Positions 27,521 to 36,518 are shown, numbered from the stretch's first letter. The stretch: 64,000 bases of DNA from Vreelandella sp031769195 (GCF_031769195.1 NZ_JAVHNP010000005.1:124001-188000), one strand, 5' to 3'. Program-made: numbers and translations. Notes: generated by a model from the letters alone, not told the origin.

Positions 27521-28375
27521 ATGCAAAGCAAATACAAAATCAGCCTCCTAAGAGCCAATCTGCTCGCCGCTGCCGTGGCCCTATGTTTGTGGACTCCCAC
27601 TGCGGCACCTGGGGCCGCTCTTCTCCTCTGGCTGTCGATTGGCTGGCTGCTGATCACCGCTCTGACACTTGATTTTAGCCACCGCCGCTCACGGGGGTTA
27701 CCCTGGCAAATGCTGGCGGGTACCTTGCTGCTTGGCCTCATCGCCGTGGCTCCCGAACGCCATGCGCTGCTCATTTGGGCATGGGGGGCGGTCTTTATGC
27801 TGCCTCAACATCGTTGGGCGGCGATCTTTAACGGCTGCGCTGCGTTGGTGAGCTGCTTCATTATTTTGCCGTTGATGTCTCTACCTGAATGGCTGCTGCT
27901 AACCTTGGCATTAGGCATACTCAGCCTGTTGGCTATGGCGCGCACCCATCAGTTGCTTCATATGAACGGCACCATCCGTCAGCGGCTACGCTTGATCCCC
28001 GGTTTAAACCTCTGGGCCGGAGAGCAGCTGTTGCGCGATCTAATGCGAGAGCAAACCCGCTCTGAGCGTGAAGCCATTTATGCGGAGGTACTGGTGATCC
28101 ACGTTAGACGTCACCAGCTGTGGCAGGTAGCGCAAAAGCTGTGTGAAATTACCTACGATTTTGAAAACGTCTACCGGCTCAATAGCACCACATTGGCCAC
28201 TCTCATGTTATCGCGCACTGCTAGCGAAGCAGCGAGGCGTCGCACCCTGCTGCTGGCCGCACTACCGGACAACGCGCTGGCGAAGCATAAACCGCTCATG
28301 GATATCGAGCTTGAGCTGCTGACCCTGGACGCACTCAGCCGTTATCCTGAATCCGCATTGCGTGAGGCCTTATGA
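27521..28375 (+). CDS. Membrane protein with degenerate GGDEF-like C-terminus
   Basis: A 284-aa protein I do not recognise by name. The first 140 residues form about five or six hydrophobic segments. The C-terminal 110 residues look like a worn GGDEF domain: the stretch VYRLNSTTLATLML aligns with the usual VGRYGGDEFAVLLP, with NSTTL in place of GGDEF, so no diguanylate cyclase activity is expected. Its stop overlaps the next gene by 4 bp (ATGA), and that protein has the same architecture. A role as membrane sensor or partner of the second protein is inference. Confidence 0.7.
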   Translation: MQSKYKISLLRANLLAAAVALCLWTPTAAPGAALLLWLSIGWLLITALTLDFSHRRSRGLPWQMLAGTLLLGLIAVAPERHALLIWAWGAVFMLPQHRWAAIFNGCAALVSCFIILPLMSLPEWLLLTLALGILSLLAMARTHQLLHMNGTIRQRLRLIPGLNLWAGEQLLRDLMREQTRSEREAIYAEVLVIHVRRHQLWQVAQKLCEITYDFENVYRLNSTTLATLMLSRTASEAARRRTLLLAALPDNALAKHKPLMDIELELLTLDALSRYPESALREAL

Positions 28376-29301
28376 ATACCCGCTCCTCACCTAAACGGTT
28401 AATGACAATTGCCTACAGCGCCAGTATTGGGATGATGTCTGCTTACACCCTTTGGCTCTACGCACTGGGCAGCTATCGAGAATTGCTGGTTCCGCTGTTT
28501 GTAACGCTTATGCTATTGGTATGTTTACTAATGCATCTGGGCCAAGGGGTGCAGCCCGCTCTGCCCCGCCTGCTGCTGCTGGCAAGCACCTATATTGTGG
28601 TGTTATCTGCAGCGTATTCCGCGCCTTCTACCACTATTATTTGGCTAGGCCTACCTATCGCGGCCACCTTTCTATTGTTACCTTTGTGGGGGGCGCTGGC
28701 GGTCAATGGGGCGTCTTTGGTAGCGTGGTGGTGGTTCGCGCCGTTAACTGATGGCACCTCTCTTTCAGTGGGCTATATTGCGCTGGCATTACTGCTGGCA
28801 CTTCCCCCATGGGAGCACGCCCGTCGCCGTGCACTTCTGCGTGCCACTGACCCTAACGACAGCGACTGTAATGCCTATCATATTGATACGCTTAAAGAAC
28901 GCTTGAATAACGAGTTTCAGCGCGCGGCCATGTTGAATAAACGTCTGGCCGTGCTAGTACTGCATTTACCACAGCTGGACATGGCAGAAGAGCAGTTTGG
29001 GCATCGTGCACAAACGGCACTACTCGGCGCACTGTGTAGCGAAGTCAATAGCCGTTGCCGAGATCACGACATACTAGGGCGAGCGGGTAACGCCACCTTT
29101 TGGCTGGTACTGCCCGACACCAGCGAAAGCGGTGCTTTATTGGTACGCGAGCGATTACAGCGCGCCCTATCACGCTGCGTGCTGGTGGAAACCGGCCAGT
29201 TGGAAGCGCGGATTACTACTTGCCTTCCACAGCGTAAAGAGAGTTTTGGGCGTTATGTACAGCGCTTGGAAGCGCGCGCCGACGCTATTGCACACGTTTA
29301 A
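28372..29301 (+). CDS. Membrane protein with degenerate GGDEF domain
   Basis: A 309-aa protein with about five or six membrane segments (residues 10-155) and a GGDEF-fold C-terminus: DTLKERLNNEFQRAAMLNKRLAVLVLHLPQLD matches the start of such domains, and DILGRAGNATFWLVLPD matches the active-site strand, with GNATF replacing GGDEF. Residues needed for GTP and metal binding are thus missing, so it is probably not a cyclase. It is translationally coupled to the preceding similar gene and lies 11 bp upstream of the DedA-PAP2 gene. Confidence 0.75.
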   Translation: MNTRSSPKRLMTIAYSASIGMMSAYTLWLYALGSYRELLVPLFVTLMLLVCLLMHLGQGVQPALPRLLLLASTYIVVLSAAYSAPSTTIIWLGLPIAATFLLLPLWGALAVNGASLVAWWWFAPLTDGTSLSVGYIALALLLALPPWEHARRRALLRATDPNDSDCNAYHIDTLKERLNNEFQRAAMLNKRLAVLVLHLPQLDMAEEQFGHRAQTALLGALCSEVNSRCRDHDILGRAGNATFWLVLPDTSESGALLVRERLQRALSRCVLVETGQLEARITTCLPQRKESFGRYVQRLEARADAIAHV

Positions 29302-29312
29302 TCTCACTGCGG

Positions 29313-30722
29313 ATGGAATCGCCCTTGGCCATTGCTGATAGCCTGCTAGCTCTCTCACTCTCTCCAGCACTGCTGATCTTACTCATTTTTACTATCGCGT
29401 TAGTGGAGTCTCTAGCGCTGGTGGGCTTGTTGGTGCCCGGCGTTGTCCTGATCACCGCCGCTGCCTCCATGGCTGGCCACCAAATGGTCGCACTGCCGTG
29501 GCTAATAGGTGCCGCGTTTATCGGGGCGGTGTTGGGCGATAGCCTCAGCTACTTTCTGGGTTACCGTCATCGCGAAACGGTCACCACCCGCTGGCCATTA
29601 TCGCTACATCCTGAGTGGCTTGGTCGGGGGGCACGTTTTTTTGAGCGCTATGGGGTGTATTCGGTGTTTTTCGGCCGATTTGTGGGGCCGGTGCGCCCTA
29701 TTATTCCACTCATTGCGGGCATGATGCGGATGCCCTCACGTACTTTCTTATTAGCCAACATCGTGTCGGCAGCCCTTTGGGCCCCCGCTTACGTGCTGCC
29801 CGGCTACTTATTGGGCCATACCTGGCAGCAGCGGCTCGACCTGCCCGCCAACGTGGAAATGGCCGTTTTAATCCTAGCTGCGAGCATTGTGATATTAGCC
29901 GTGATGTTTTCCTGGGGGCGCGCCCAGGTAGGTCGCCACGGTCGGGTGTACTTTGCACTGGCGCGAATAGCCAGGCGCATTCCCGCCATGCGGCGGCCTT
30001 GGCTGGCCATGAGCCGCAGCGGCGAAGTGCCCATCGCTTCACTCTTGTTGTGCATCATCGCACTAACAGCGGCATCGGCTTGGACACTGGTCGTAATGCA
30101 GCATACAGGCCCCCTCACCATTGATCTTCAGGCGCAGCGACTCTTCTCCTGGCTAGCAACGCCTTGGCTGACGGACGCCAGCCTGCTGCTTGCTAAAATA
30201 GGCGACAAGGCTGGCGTAGTGGTGTTGGTGGCACCCTGGGCCGTCTGGTTACTATGGATAAGACGGATAGACTTACTCACCCATGGCGTGCTGGCACTGG
30301 GTGGCATTGGCGTACTTAATACACTGGGCAAAGCGTTGTTTGCACGCGTCCGACCAGACACCCCGGCTCACCTGATGGGGTCTTTCTCCTACCCAAGCGC
30401 CCATACATCTACGTGGGTAGTGGTGGTGGGCATATCCGCTACGTTTCTAGCTGCTAGGGTGCCGCGACAGTGGCGGATGTGGGTTTATTGGTTGGCGATC
30501 GTGATAGCGACCCCAATGGCGCTTTCCCGGTTGGCGCTTGGCGTGCACTGGCTCAGTGATTTGATCGGTGGTGCACTGTTGGGGTTGGTGGTGTGTGCGC
30601 TGATTCAACTTAACTGGCAACGGCGCTATCGAGCGCCGCTGCCTGCTATTCCGTGGGTCATCTTGCTCACTGGCTCTTTGGTGCTAATCAGCCTACGGGT
30701 GATGCTGTTTCCGCCCGTCTAA
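29313..30722 (+). CDS. DedA/VTT-PAP2 fusion membrane phosphatase
   Basis: A 469-aa integral membrane protein built from two known modules. Residues about 1-200 are a DedA (SNARE-associated/VTT) domain (ALVESLALVGLLVPGVVLI, FFGRFVGPVRPIIPLIAGMMRM), a family tied to lipid-carrier transport. Residues about 240-450 are a PAP2 phosphatase with all three motifs: KALFARVRP, SYPSAHTS (PSGH variant) and SRLALGVHWLSDLIGG. PAP2 enzymes remove phosphate from lipids such as undecaprenyl pyrophosphate or phosphatidate. The fusion suggests carrier dephosphorylation coupled to flipping. It lies 11 bp after the second degenerate-GGDEF gene; there is no strong Shine-Dalgarno. Confidence 0.88.
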   Translation: MESPLAIADSLLALSLSPALLILLIFTIALVESLALVGLLVPGVVLITAAASMAGHQMVALPWLIGAAFIGAVLGDSLSYFLGYRHRETVTTRWPLSLHPEWLGRGARFFERYGVYSVFFGRFVGPVRPIIPLIAGMMRMPSRTFLLANIVSAALWAPAYVLPGYLLGHTWQQRLDLPANVEMAVLILAASIVILAVMFSWGRAQVGRHGRVYFALARIARRIPAMRRPWLAMSRSGEVPIASLLLCIIALTAASAWTLVVMQHTGPLTIDLQAQRLFSWLATPWLTDASLLLAKIGDKAGVVVLVAPWAVWLLWIRRIDLLTHGVLALGGIGVLNTLGKALFARVRPDTPAHLMGSFSYPSAHTSTWVVVVGISATFLAARVPRQWRMWVYWLAIVIATPMALSRLALGVHWLSDLIGGALLGLVVCALIQLNWQRRYRAPLPAIPWVILLTGSLVLISLRVMLFPPV

Positions 30723-30740
30723 GCCGGAGAACGGGCGTTT
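30712..30740 (+). terminator. Weak terminator after DedA-PAP2 gene
   Basis: CGCCCGT (30712-30718) pairs with ACGGGCG (30731-30737) across a 12-nt loop and is followed by TTT. The left arm overlaps the end of the coding region. It lies between convergent genes. Confidence 0.4.
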
Positions 30741-30772
30741 ACGGAACATTGAGCGGCATATCACGCCGTGAC

Positions 30773-31396
30773 TTACCCCAACGCCAGCCAAGCGCCTACG
30801 CCGATCATCAATGTACCCGCAATACGGTTAAGCAGCCGAACATTGCCACTTTTGCCCAACAGCTTACGCAGCGTTTTACCGCCCGTGGCGTAGACCAGCA
30901 TGCTAGCAAACTCAATGGTAAGAATAATGGCAATCAGCATACTTAGCTGTGGCGCAAGCGGCCTGCTGCCATCCAAAAACGGCGGCAGTAACACCATAAA
31001 AAACGCCCACCCTTTTGGGTTCGCAACGGCTGTCACTAATCCTTGCATCGCCAGTTGAAGACGCCCAGCAGCAGGCCCAGTGTCTAGCTCGCTCGGAATC
31101 GCCATGCGCCCCCGAGAGCGCCACATCATAATACCCAGATAGGCTAAGTAAGCGCCGCCTATCCACTTAAACGCAATAAATAGCTCTGGCTGTCGAAGCA
31201 TCAGCGCGGCCACGCCCGCACCAGCAGCAGCGGCCACAAAGCCCACCCCAATCAGCTCTCCAACCATCATCCAAAGCGTACGCTTAACTCCCTGGGTCAT
31301 GCCGAGCACCATGGCGAGCGTCATGCACATGCCGGGCGTGAGCGAGACAAACAAAAAAGTAGGTATGAACACCGACAGTGTCGCCCATGACATCAT
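30773..31396 (-). CDS. LysE/RhtB-family amino-acid exporter
   Basis: A 207-aa inner-membrane protein with about six hydrophobic segments. The N-terminal FIPTFLFVSLTPGMCMTLAMVLGMTQGVKRTLWMMVGELIG is the LysE signature region, followed by FKWIGGAYLAYLGIMMWRS and NPKGWAFFMVLLPPFLD. The substrate (lysine, threonine, homoserine or another amino acid) cannot be told. The start is 2 bp after the ubiX stop, so it is the last gene of mpl-ubiX-lysE-like. Confidence 0.9.
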   Translation of the reverse strand: MMSWATLSVFIPTFLFVSLTPGMCMTLAMVLGMTQGVKRTLWMMVGELIGVGFVAAAAGAGVAALMLRQPELFIAFKWIGGAYLAYLGIMMWRSRGRMAIPSELDTGPAAGRLQLAMQGLVTAVANPKGWAFFMVLLPPFLDGSRPLAPQLSMLIAIILTIEFASMLVYATGGKTLRKLLGKSGNVRLLNRIAGTLMIGVGAWLALG

Positions 31397-31398
31397 GA

Positions 31399-32058
31399 TT
31401 AATCTTCCTTGTGATCTGCAGGGTTAGCAGCAGGAGTTGAAGGCTGCTCTTCTCCCCATCGTGGCATAAGGCGATGAGCTATACCGAGCTGATTGAGTAT
31501 GCGCGCAACGATAAAGTCGATCAGGTCGTCCATGCTCTGTGGGCGATGGTAGAACCCCGGAGCCGCAGGCAAAATGACCACCCCCAAACGGCTAAGCGCC
31601 AGCATATGCTCCAAATGAATGGGAGAAAACGGACTTTCTCGCGGCACCATCACTAAGGTACGGCGCTCTTTAATCGCGACATCGGCGGCGCGCTCAATCA
31701 GATTATTACTAGCCCCAGTGGCCACCGCCGACAGCGTGCCCGTTGAGCAGGGGCAAATCACCATGGCCGAAGGCGCACCGGAACCTGAGGCCACGGGTGC
31801 CATCCAGTCCTCTCGGCCAAAACAGCGGATCTGCCCCGGTTGGGCTCCGCTTTTTTCGGTGAGCGCCTCGACCAAACGTTGGGGCTGCGCAGGGAGCGAC
31901 ACGTCGGTTTCCGTAGCAATGACCATATGGGCCGCCTTGGAAATCATCACCCACACTTCGTGTCCCGCCTCGACCAGCACATCGATTAAGCGAAGGCCGT
32001 ACTGGGCACCTGATGCACCTGTCAGCGCGACCGTTACCGGTGGTTTAAAGGCTGTCAC
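31399..32058 (-). CDS. ubiX: Flavin prenyltransferase UbiX
   Basis: Makes prenylated FMN, the cofactor of UbiD decarboxylase in ubiquinone synthesis. The 219-aa protein has VALTGASGAQYGLRLIDVL, the conserved CPCSTGTLSAVATGASNNLIERAADVAIKERRTLVMVPRESPFSPIHLEHML and the FYHRPQSMDDLIDFIVARILNQLGI end. Its start overlaps the mpl stop by 4 bp. Confidence 0.96.
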   Translation of the reverse strand: MTAFKPPVTVALTGASGAQYGLRLIDVLVEAGHEVWVMISKAAHMVIATETDVSLPAQPQRLVEALTEKSGAQPGQIRCFGREDWMAPVASGSGAPSAMVICPCSTGTLSAVATGASNNLIERAADVAIKERRTLVMVPRESPFSPIHLEHMLALSRLGVVILPAAPGFYHRPQSMDDLIDFIVARILNQLGIAHRLMPRWGEEQPSTPAANPADHKED

Positions 32059-33440
32059 TGGGTCTGCTCCCGCTGGGTTAATGCTTCTAACAATCGCTCG
32101 TGAACCCCTTCAAAACCGCCATTCGACATCACCACAATACGATCCAGCGGAGACGCTTGCATGACCACCGCTTCCACTAACGCATCGATATCGTCGAACA
32201 GCGCCGCTCGTTCCCCCTGCGCTTCCACCAGCGACTCCATCGACCAAGCCACGCCCGAAGGCTGAAACCAAAACACCGCATCCGCATCGGCCACGCTGTC
32301 GTTCAAACGCTCCCGTAATGCGCCCAAGCGCATGGTGTTAGAGCGGGGCTCAATCACCGCCAGCAAACGCCCCTTGGTCGTGGCCGCACGTAGGCCTTGA
32401 AGCGTGGCGGCAATGGCGGTGGGATGATGGGCAAAGTCATCAATCACCTGGATACCATTCACCTCGCCTCTCACCTCTTGACGGCGGCGCGGCGTTTTAA
32501 AACGCGCCAACGCTGCACAGGCCCGCGCTAAATTCACTCCGCATAGCCGTGCAGCGGCAAGCGCTGCCAGCGCATTGCGGGCGTTGTGTTCGCCGGTTAA
32601 CGACCACTCCACCACGCCATCCTCTTCACCTTGCTCCGCCACATATAAAACCTGGAAACGGCTAGCATCGGCACGCTCTAAGCGCAGCTGCCACTGGCTA
32701 TCCGCATCGGTCCCGAAATAGCCCACCGGCGACCATGCACCCATCTCTAGCACTCGCTCAAGAGCGGGCTGCTGATCAGCCACCAGCAAATGCCCTCTAC
32801 TAGGCACAATACGCACAAGGTGGTGAAACTGGCGCTCGATTGCGGCGAGATCCGGAAAAATATCGGCATGATCAAACTCAAGGTTGTTCATCACCGCAAT
32901 CGTCGGACGGTAGTGAACAAACTTAGAACGCTTATCAAAAAAGGCAGTGTCATACTCGTCGGCTTCCACCACAAAAGGGGCATCAGCGCCGCCTAGCCGT
33001 GCGGAAATACCAAAATTGCGCGGCACGCCACCAATTAGAAACCCCGGCGCTTGCCCCGCACTCTCTAGAAGCCACGCCAGTAAACTGGCGGTGGTGGTTT
33101 TACCATGGGTGCCCGCCACGGCAATCACCTGACGACCCGGCAGCACATAGTCGGCGAGCCACTGTGCTCCCGAGGTGTAGCGCATTCCCCTGTTGAGCAG
33201 AGCTTCCACTTCTGGATTACCCCGTGAAAGCGCATTGCCTACCACCACCAAGTCGATAGCGCCAGAGAGGTTCTCCTCTTGGTAGCCTTCCATCAACATG
33301 ATGCCCGCCTCGGCGAGCTGCGTACTCATCGGCGGATAAACATTGGCATCGGAGCCGCTCACCTCATGGCCCAGCTCCCGGGCCAGAAGTGCCAGGCTCC
33401 CCATAAAGGTGCCACAGATACCGATAATGTGCAGACGCAT
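32055..33440 (-). CDS. mpl: UDP-MurNAc:L-Ala-gamma-D-Glu-meso-DAP ligase
   Basis: Murein tripeptide ligase that recycles L-Ala-D-Glu-mDAP released from the wall back to the UDP-MurNAc precursor. The 461-aa Mur-ligase starts MRLHIIGICGTFMGSLALLARELGHEVSGSD, has the ATP site VAGTHGKTTTASLL and VIDDFAHHPTAIAATLQGLR. It joins the many wall genes of this window in function but lies in its own operon with ubiX. It is divergent from a glutaredoxin-like gene over about 240 bp. Confidence 0.96.
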   Translation of the reverse strand: MRLHIIGICGTFMGSLALLARELGHEVSGSDANVYPPMSTQLAEAGIMLMEGYQEENLSGAIDLVVVGNALSRGNPEVEALLNRGMRYTSGAQWLADYVLPGRQVIAVAGTHGKTTTASLLAWLLESAGQAPGFLIGGVPRNFGISARLGGADAPFVVEADEYDTAFFDKRSKFVHYRPTIAVMNNLEFDHADIFPDLAAIERQFHHLVRIVPSRGHLLVADQQPALERVLEMGAWSPVGYFGTDADSQWQLRLERADASRFQVLYVAEQGEEDGVVEWSLTGEHNARNALAALAAARLCGVNLARACAALARFKTPRRRQEVRGEVNGIQVIDDFAHHPTAIAATLQGLRAATTKGRLLAVIEPRSNTMRLGALRERLNDSVADADAVFWFQPSGVAWSMESLVEAQGERAALFDDIDALVEAVVMQASPLDRIVVMSNGGFEGVHERLLEALTQREQTQ

Positions 33441-33684
33441 GGGCCAAGCGCTCCCTTCCTAACCATTTCAAACGATTGAACTTACTAAACCTCAATCAAC
33501 GAGCGCTGAGATTAGCACGCCGCGCGGTGTTGCTCATCTCGTTCCCACGCGACAAGGCATCACAGGGCCAGAAAGTGACAATTCTGACGATTTATTGCAG
33601 GATGCGCGCACCTTTTCTCAATCCATATCCTGACCACCCGGCCACTACACACGCTGCAAGGCGGTGCAGTGAGAGGAGCCAACC

Positions 33685-34077
33685 ATGCGTATTTTAATTC
33701 GTTACTTTTTTCGGGGCGTCCGCGTCCTGCTAGCCCCCGTCATGCTAATTTCCGAGAAGCTGTCTACGCCCAAGGCCGTGGAGCGCACGCCTGAAGAGCA
33801 GGAACGCGTTGATGCGGCGTGCCAACAGCTGGCTCTTTATCAATTCAGGACATGCCCTTTCTGCATCAAGGTACGTAAGGAAATCGCCCGGCTAGGGCTT
33901 GCGATTGAGCTTCGTGATGCCCAATTAGACCCAGCACACAAACAGGCCCTGCTGGAAGGTGGCGGCAAAGTGAAAGTTCCCTGTCTGAAAATCACCGACG
34001 AGGCTGGGCAAGTCACTTGGCTTTACGAATCAGATGAGATCAACCGCTGGCTCCATCAGCGCTTTGGCGCACAGTAA
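33685..34077 (+). CDS. Glutaredoxin-like protein with N-terminal membrane segment
   Basis: A 130-aa protein. A short hydrophobic N-terminus (IRYFFRGVRVLLAPVMLI) precedes a glutaredoxin/GST-N fold: LYQFRTCPFCIKVRKEIARLGLAIELRDAQ contains the CPFC redox motif, followed by KVPCLKI (cis-proline type) and YESDEINRWLHQRF. It is likely tethered on the cytoplasmic side of the inner membrane and glutathione-linked; the substrate is unknown. GAGGAG lies 8 nt before the ATG. Confidence 0.88.
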   Translation: MRILIRYFFRGVRVLLAPVMLISEKLSTPKAVERTPEEQERVDAACQQLALYQFRTCPFCIKVRKEIARLGLAIELRDAQLDPAHKQALLEGGGKVKVPCLKITDEAGQVTWLYESDEINRWLHQRFGAQ

Positions 34078-34095
34078 CAGTAGCCAGCGCCGTCG

Positions 34096-34608
34096 CTAGA
34101 ACTCGACTTTTTGCGCGGTAATATCAAAACGAACGCTAAGCGGAACGCCCTCTGACGCATTAGGGGGCGATTCCAGCGTGTGCTGAAGCGCCAACTGCCC
34201 TTCAATGCGGCCTACCACGTGAAGCTCGCGCCCTGCCGACTCCACGTCGTTCAGCAACACTGTGACATCACCGCCTTGGGAGGTATAGAGAGGCGGCATG
34301 GTCGTCTCGCCTATCAGTTGCATTACTTTAGCGTCTACTAGCTTTCCCTGCTCTAGCACTAACCGGATAGCCAAAGCCTCTTGAGCGTCCCACTCCATGG
34401 GGTCGACAAAACCTGTGACTTCAATATGTATTTGATCACCGACTTCCGTAAACGACGCGTTGGAATCATCGCCTTGGCGTAGTACAAACCACGCATACTC
34501 CTCCTCACCCAGTGTGCCGGTTATATCCGCCGTGTCATCGGCACTGAGCATTAACGAACTCCCCGCAAAAACGCAAGTTGTCAGCCAGGTAATGCCTTGT
34601 TTCCACAT
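34096..34608 (-). CDS. Secreted protein of unknown function
   Basis: A 170-aa protein with a signal peptide (residues about 1-22, SSLMLSA then DDTADITG) and a beta-rich acidic mature part without cysteines. I recognise no family. A segment (YAWFVLRQGDDSNASFTEVGDQIHIEVTGF) looks like a small beta sandwich. It is convergent with the glutaredoxin-like gene and divergent from the peptide ABC operon across 305 bp. An acidic, exported protein fits a halophilic periplasm. Acidity and signal peptide are seen; any role is unknown. Confidence 0.75.
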   Translation of the reverse strand: MWKQGITWLTTCVFAGSSLMLSADDTADITGTLGEEEYAWFVLRQGDDSNASFTEVGDQIHIEVTGFVDPMEWDAQEALAIRLVLEQGKLVDAKVMQLIGETTMPPLYTSQGGDVTVLLNDVESAGRELHVVGRIEGQLALQHTLESPPNASEGVPLSVRFDITAQKVEF

Positions 34609-34913
34609 AGTCTGTTACGCCTTATCTATTCAGTAAGGTGTGGGTAATCTTCACACACTGCCAAGCTATCGACTTTTGTCTAACTCGATGCGCTGCAACG
34701 TCCGCTGTTAGCCTCATCATTCAGCAGATGAATGATGCCTGTCATTATTTCGATTGTATGACGCTACCACCTCTCTCTATGTTGTCAGCATAGCTTACGG
34801 GCTGACCGTGTCTGTTTTATTGAAGAGCACAGTGTGGGAACTCATTGAGGACAGGACTGTGCAAAACCCCCTTCAGTAAAATTGAACAATAAACAACATG
34901 CATGGGAACAACT
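34609..34913. promoter_or_regulatory. Control region upstream of the peptide ABC operon
   Basis: This 305-bp divergent spacer contains a perfect 9-bp inverted repeat CATCATTCA (34715-34723) / TGAATGATG (34729-34737) with a 5-bp spacer, a possible operator. Just before the binding-protein start is AACAATAA (34885-34892), an A-rich motif of the AAnAAnAA type, then GGGA (34904-34907) as Shine-Dalgarno. I see no sigma-70 hexamers I would defend. Confidence 0.45.
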
Positions 34914-36485
34914 ATGACGCTCAAGAAGACGCTATTGGCTTCTGTAATTGGTGCTGCCGTGGCAGCAACTGCAATGCTGCCGATGACCGCTAGTGCTGAA
35001 ACGCTTCGTATCGGCTACTCTGCTGACCCTGAAACCCTTGACCTCCACGAGCAACTCTCGGGCGGCGTTCTGCGTTTTTCGCACCTCGCGTTTGATCCGC
35101 TTGTTCGCTGGACGAAGGACTTTCAGTTTGAGCCGCGCCTAGCCACTGAATGGGAACAAGTCGACGAAACCACTATGCGCATGACACTGCGCGAAGGTGT
35201 GACGTTCCATTCCGGTAATCCCTTTACCGCCAAAGACGTTGTATGGACCATTGAGCGTCTAAAAGAGAGCCCCGATTACCGCGCTATTTTTGAGCCGGTA
35301 GCCAGTGTTGAAGCCGTTGACGACTTCACCGTCGAAATCACGACCACTGAGCCCTACCCGCTGCTCCTCAACCTTGCTACCTATATTTTCCCGATGGATA
35401 GCGAGTTCTACACCGGCGAAACCGAAGACGGCAACGATAAAGCTGAAATCGTGAAGGCAGGTAACTCCTTTGCCTCGCGCAACGTATCCGGTACCGGTCC
35501 GTTTATCGTCACCGACCGTCGCCAAGGTGTCCGCGTAGATTTCAAACGCTTTGAAGATTACTGGGACACCGAAAGCGAAGGCAACGTGTCTGAAATCGTT
35601 CTGACGCCGATTGCTGAAAACGCGTCTCGCGTGGCAGCCCTGCTGTCTGGCGGCGTTGACTTTATTGATGCTGTTCCGCCTAACGACCTAGACCGTGTTC
35701 GTGATGCTGACGGCGTTGAACTGGTTGAAGTGCCCGGCACCCGCATCATCGGTTTCCAGCTCAACGAAGAGCGTGTGGAAGCCTTCCAGGATGTACGCGT
35801 TCGTCAAGCAGTTGACCTAGCCATCAACCAAGAAGGCATCGCTGACCGCTTGATGCGTGGTTTTGCGACCCCGGCTGGCCAATTCTCGCCTGAAGGCTAC
35901 TCCGGCCATAACCCGGACCTCGTTCCCCGTTATGACCTTGAGCGCGCCCAGGCATTAATGGCTGAAGCGGGCTACGAAGAGGGCTTCAGCGTAGACATGA
36001 TCGCGCCGAACAACCGCTACGTGAACGATGCACAAATCGCTCAAGCCGTGGCCAACATGCTGGCGCGCATTAACATCACCGTTAACCTGCGCACGATGCC
36101 GCTGGCCCAGTACTGGCCCGAGTATGACACTCGTCAGTCCGACATCGCCATGATTGGCTGGCACGCGGATACCGAAGATACCGCTAACTTCTTCCAGTAC
36201 CTCTCGTTCTGTATCGACACCGAGACCGGTGCGGGCCAGTACAACTATGGCAGCTACTGCAACGAAGAGATCGATGCCCTGGTAACAGCCGCGGACAGCG
36301 AAACGGATCTCGAAAAACGCAACGAAATGCTGCGTGAAGCCGAAGCCATGCTGTATGAAGATGTCGGCTACATCATGCTGCATTGGCAAAACCTGGCTTA
36401 CGGTGCCGCCGATGGTATCGACATTGAGCCCGTTGTGAACGCCACCGACTTCCCGTACCTCGGCGACCTAGTAATTACTCGCTAA
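34914..36485 (+). CDS. Dipeptide/oligopeptide ABC transporter substrate-binding protein
   Basis: A 523-aa periplasmic binding protein (SBP_bac_5). The signal peptide ends TASAETLRIGYSADPETLDLHEQLSGG. The family core includes HLAFDPLVRWTKDFQFEPRLATEWE, TLREGVTFHSGNPFTAKDVVWTIERLK and QLNEERVEAFQDVRVRQAVDLAIN. ATG 34914 is preferred over 34902 because GGGA lies 6 nt before it. It heads an operon with two permeases and two ATPases, and a PepQ-like dipeptidase follows, which favours di- or oligopeptides as substrate. Related proteins also take up nickel, heme or glutathione. Confidence 0.93.
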   Translation: MTLKKTLLASVIGAAVAATAMLPMTASAETLRIGYSADPETLDLHEQLSGGVLRFSHLAFDPLVRWTKDFQFEPRLATEWEQVDETTMRMTLREGVTFHSGNPFTAKDVVWTIERLKESPDYRAIFEPVASVEAVDDFTVEITTTEPYPLLLNLATYIFPMDSEFYTGETEDGNDKAEIVKAGNSFASRNVSGTGPFIVTDRRQGVRVDFKRFEDYWDTESEGNVSEIVLTPIAENASRVAALLSGGVDFIDAVPPNDLDRVRDADGVELVEVPGTRIIGFQLNEERVEAFQDVRVRQAVDLAINQEGIADRLMRGFATPAGQFSPEGYSGHNPDLVPRYDLERAQALMAEAGYEEGFSVDMIAPNNRYVNDAQIAQAVANMLARINITVNLRTMPLAQYWPEYDTRQSDIAMIGWHADTEDTANFFQYLSFCIDTETGAGQYNYGSYCNEEIDALVTAADSETDLEKRNEMLREAEAMLYEDVGYIMLHWQNLAYGAADGIDIEPVVNATDFPYLGDLVITR

Positions 36486-36518
36486 GTACTGCTATCGACA
36501 GGCGCACGTTGCAAGGAT

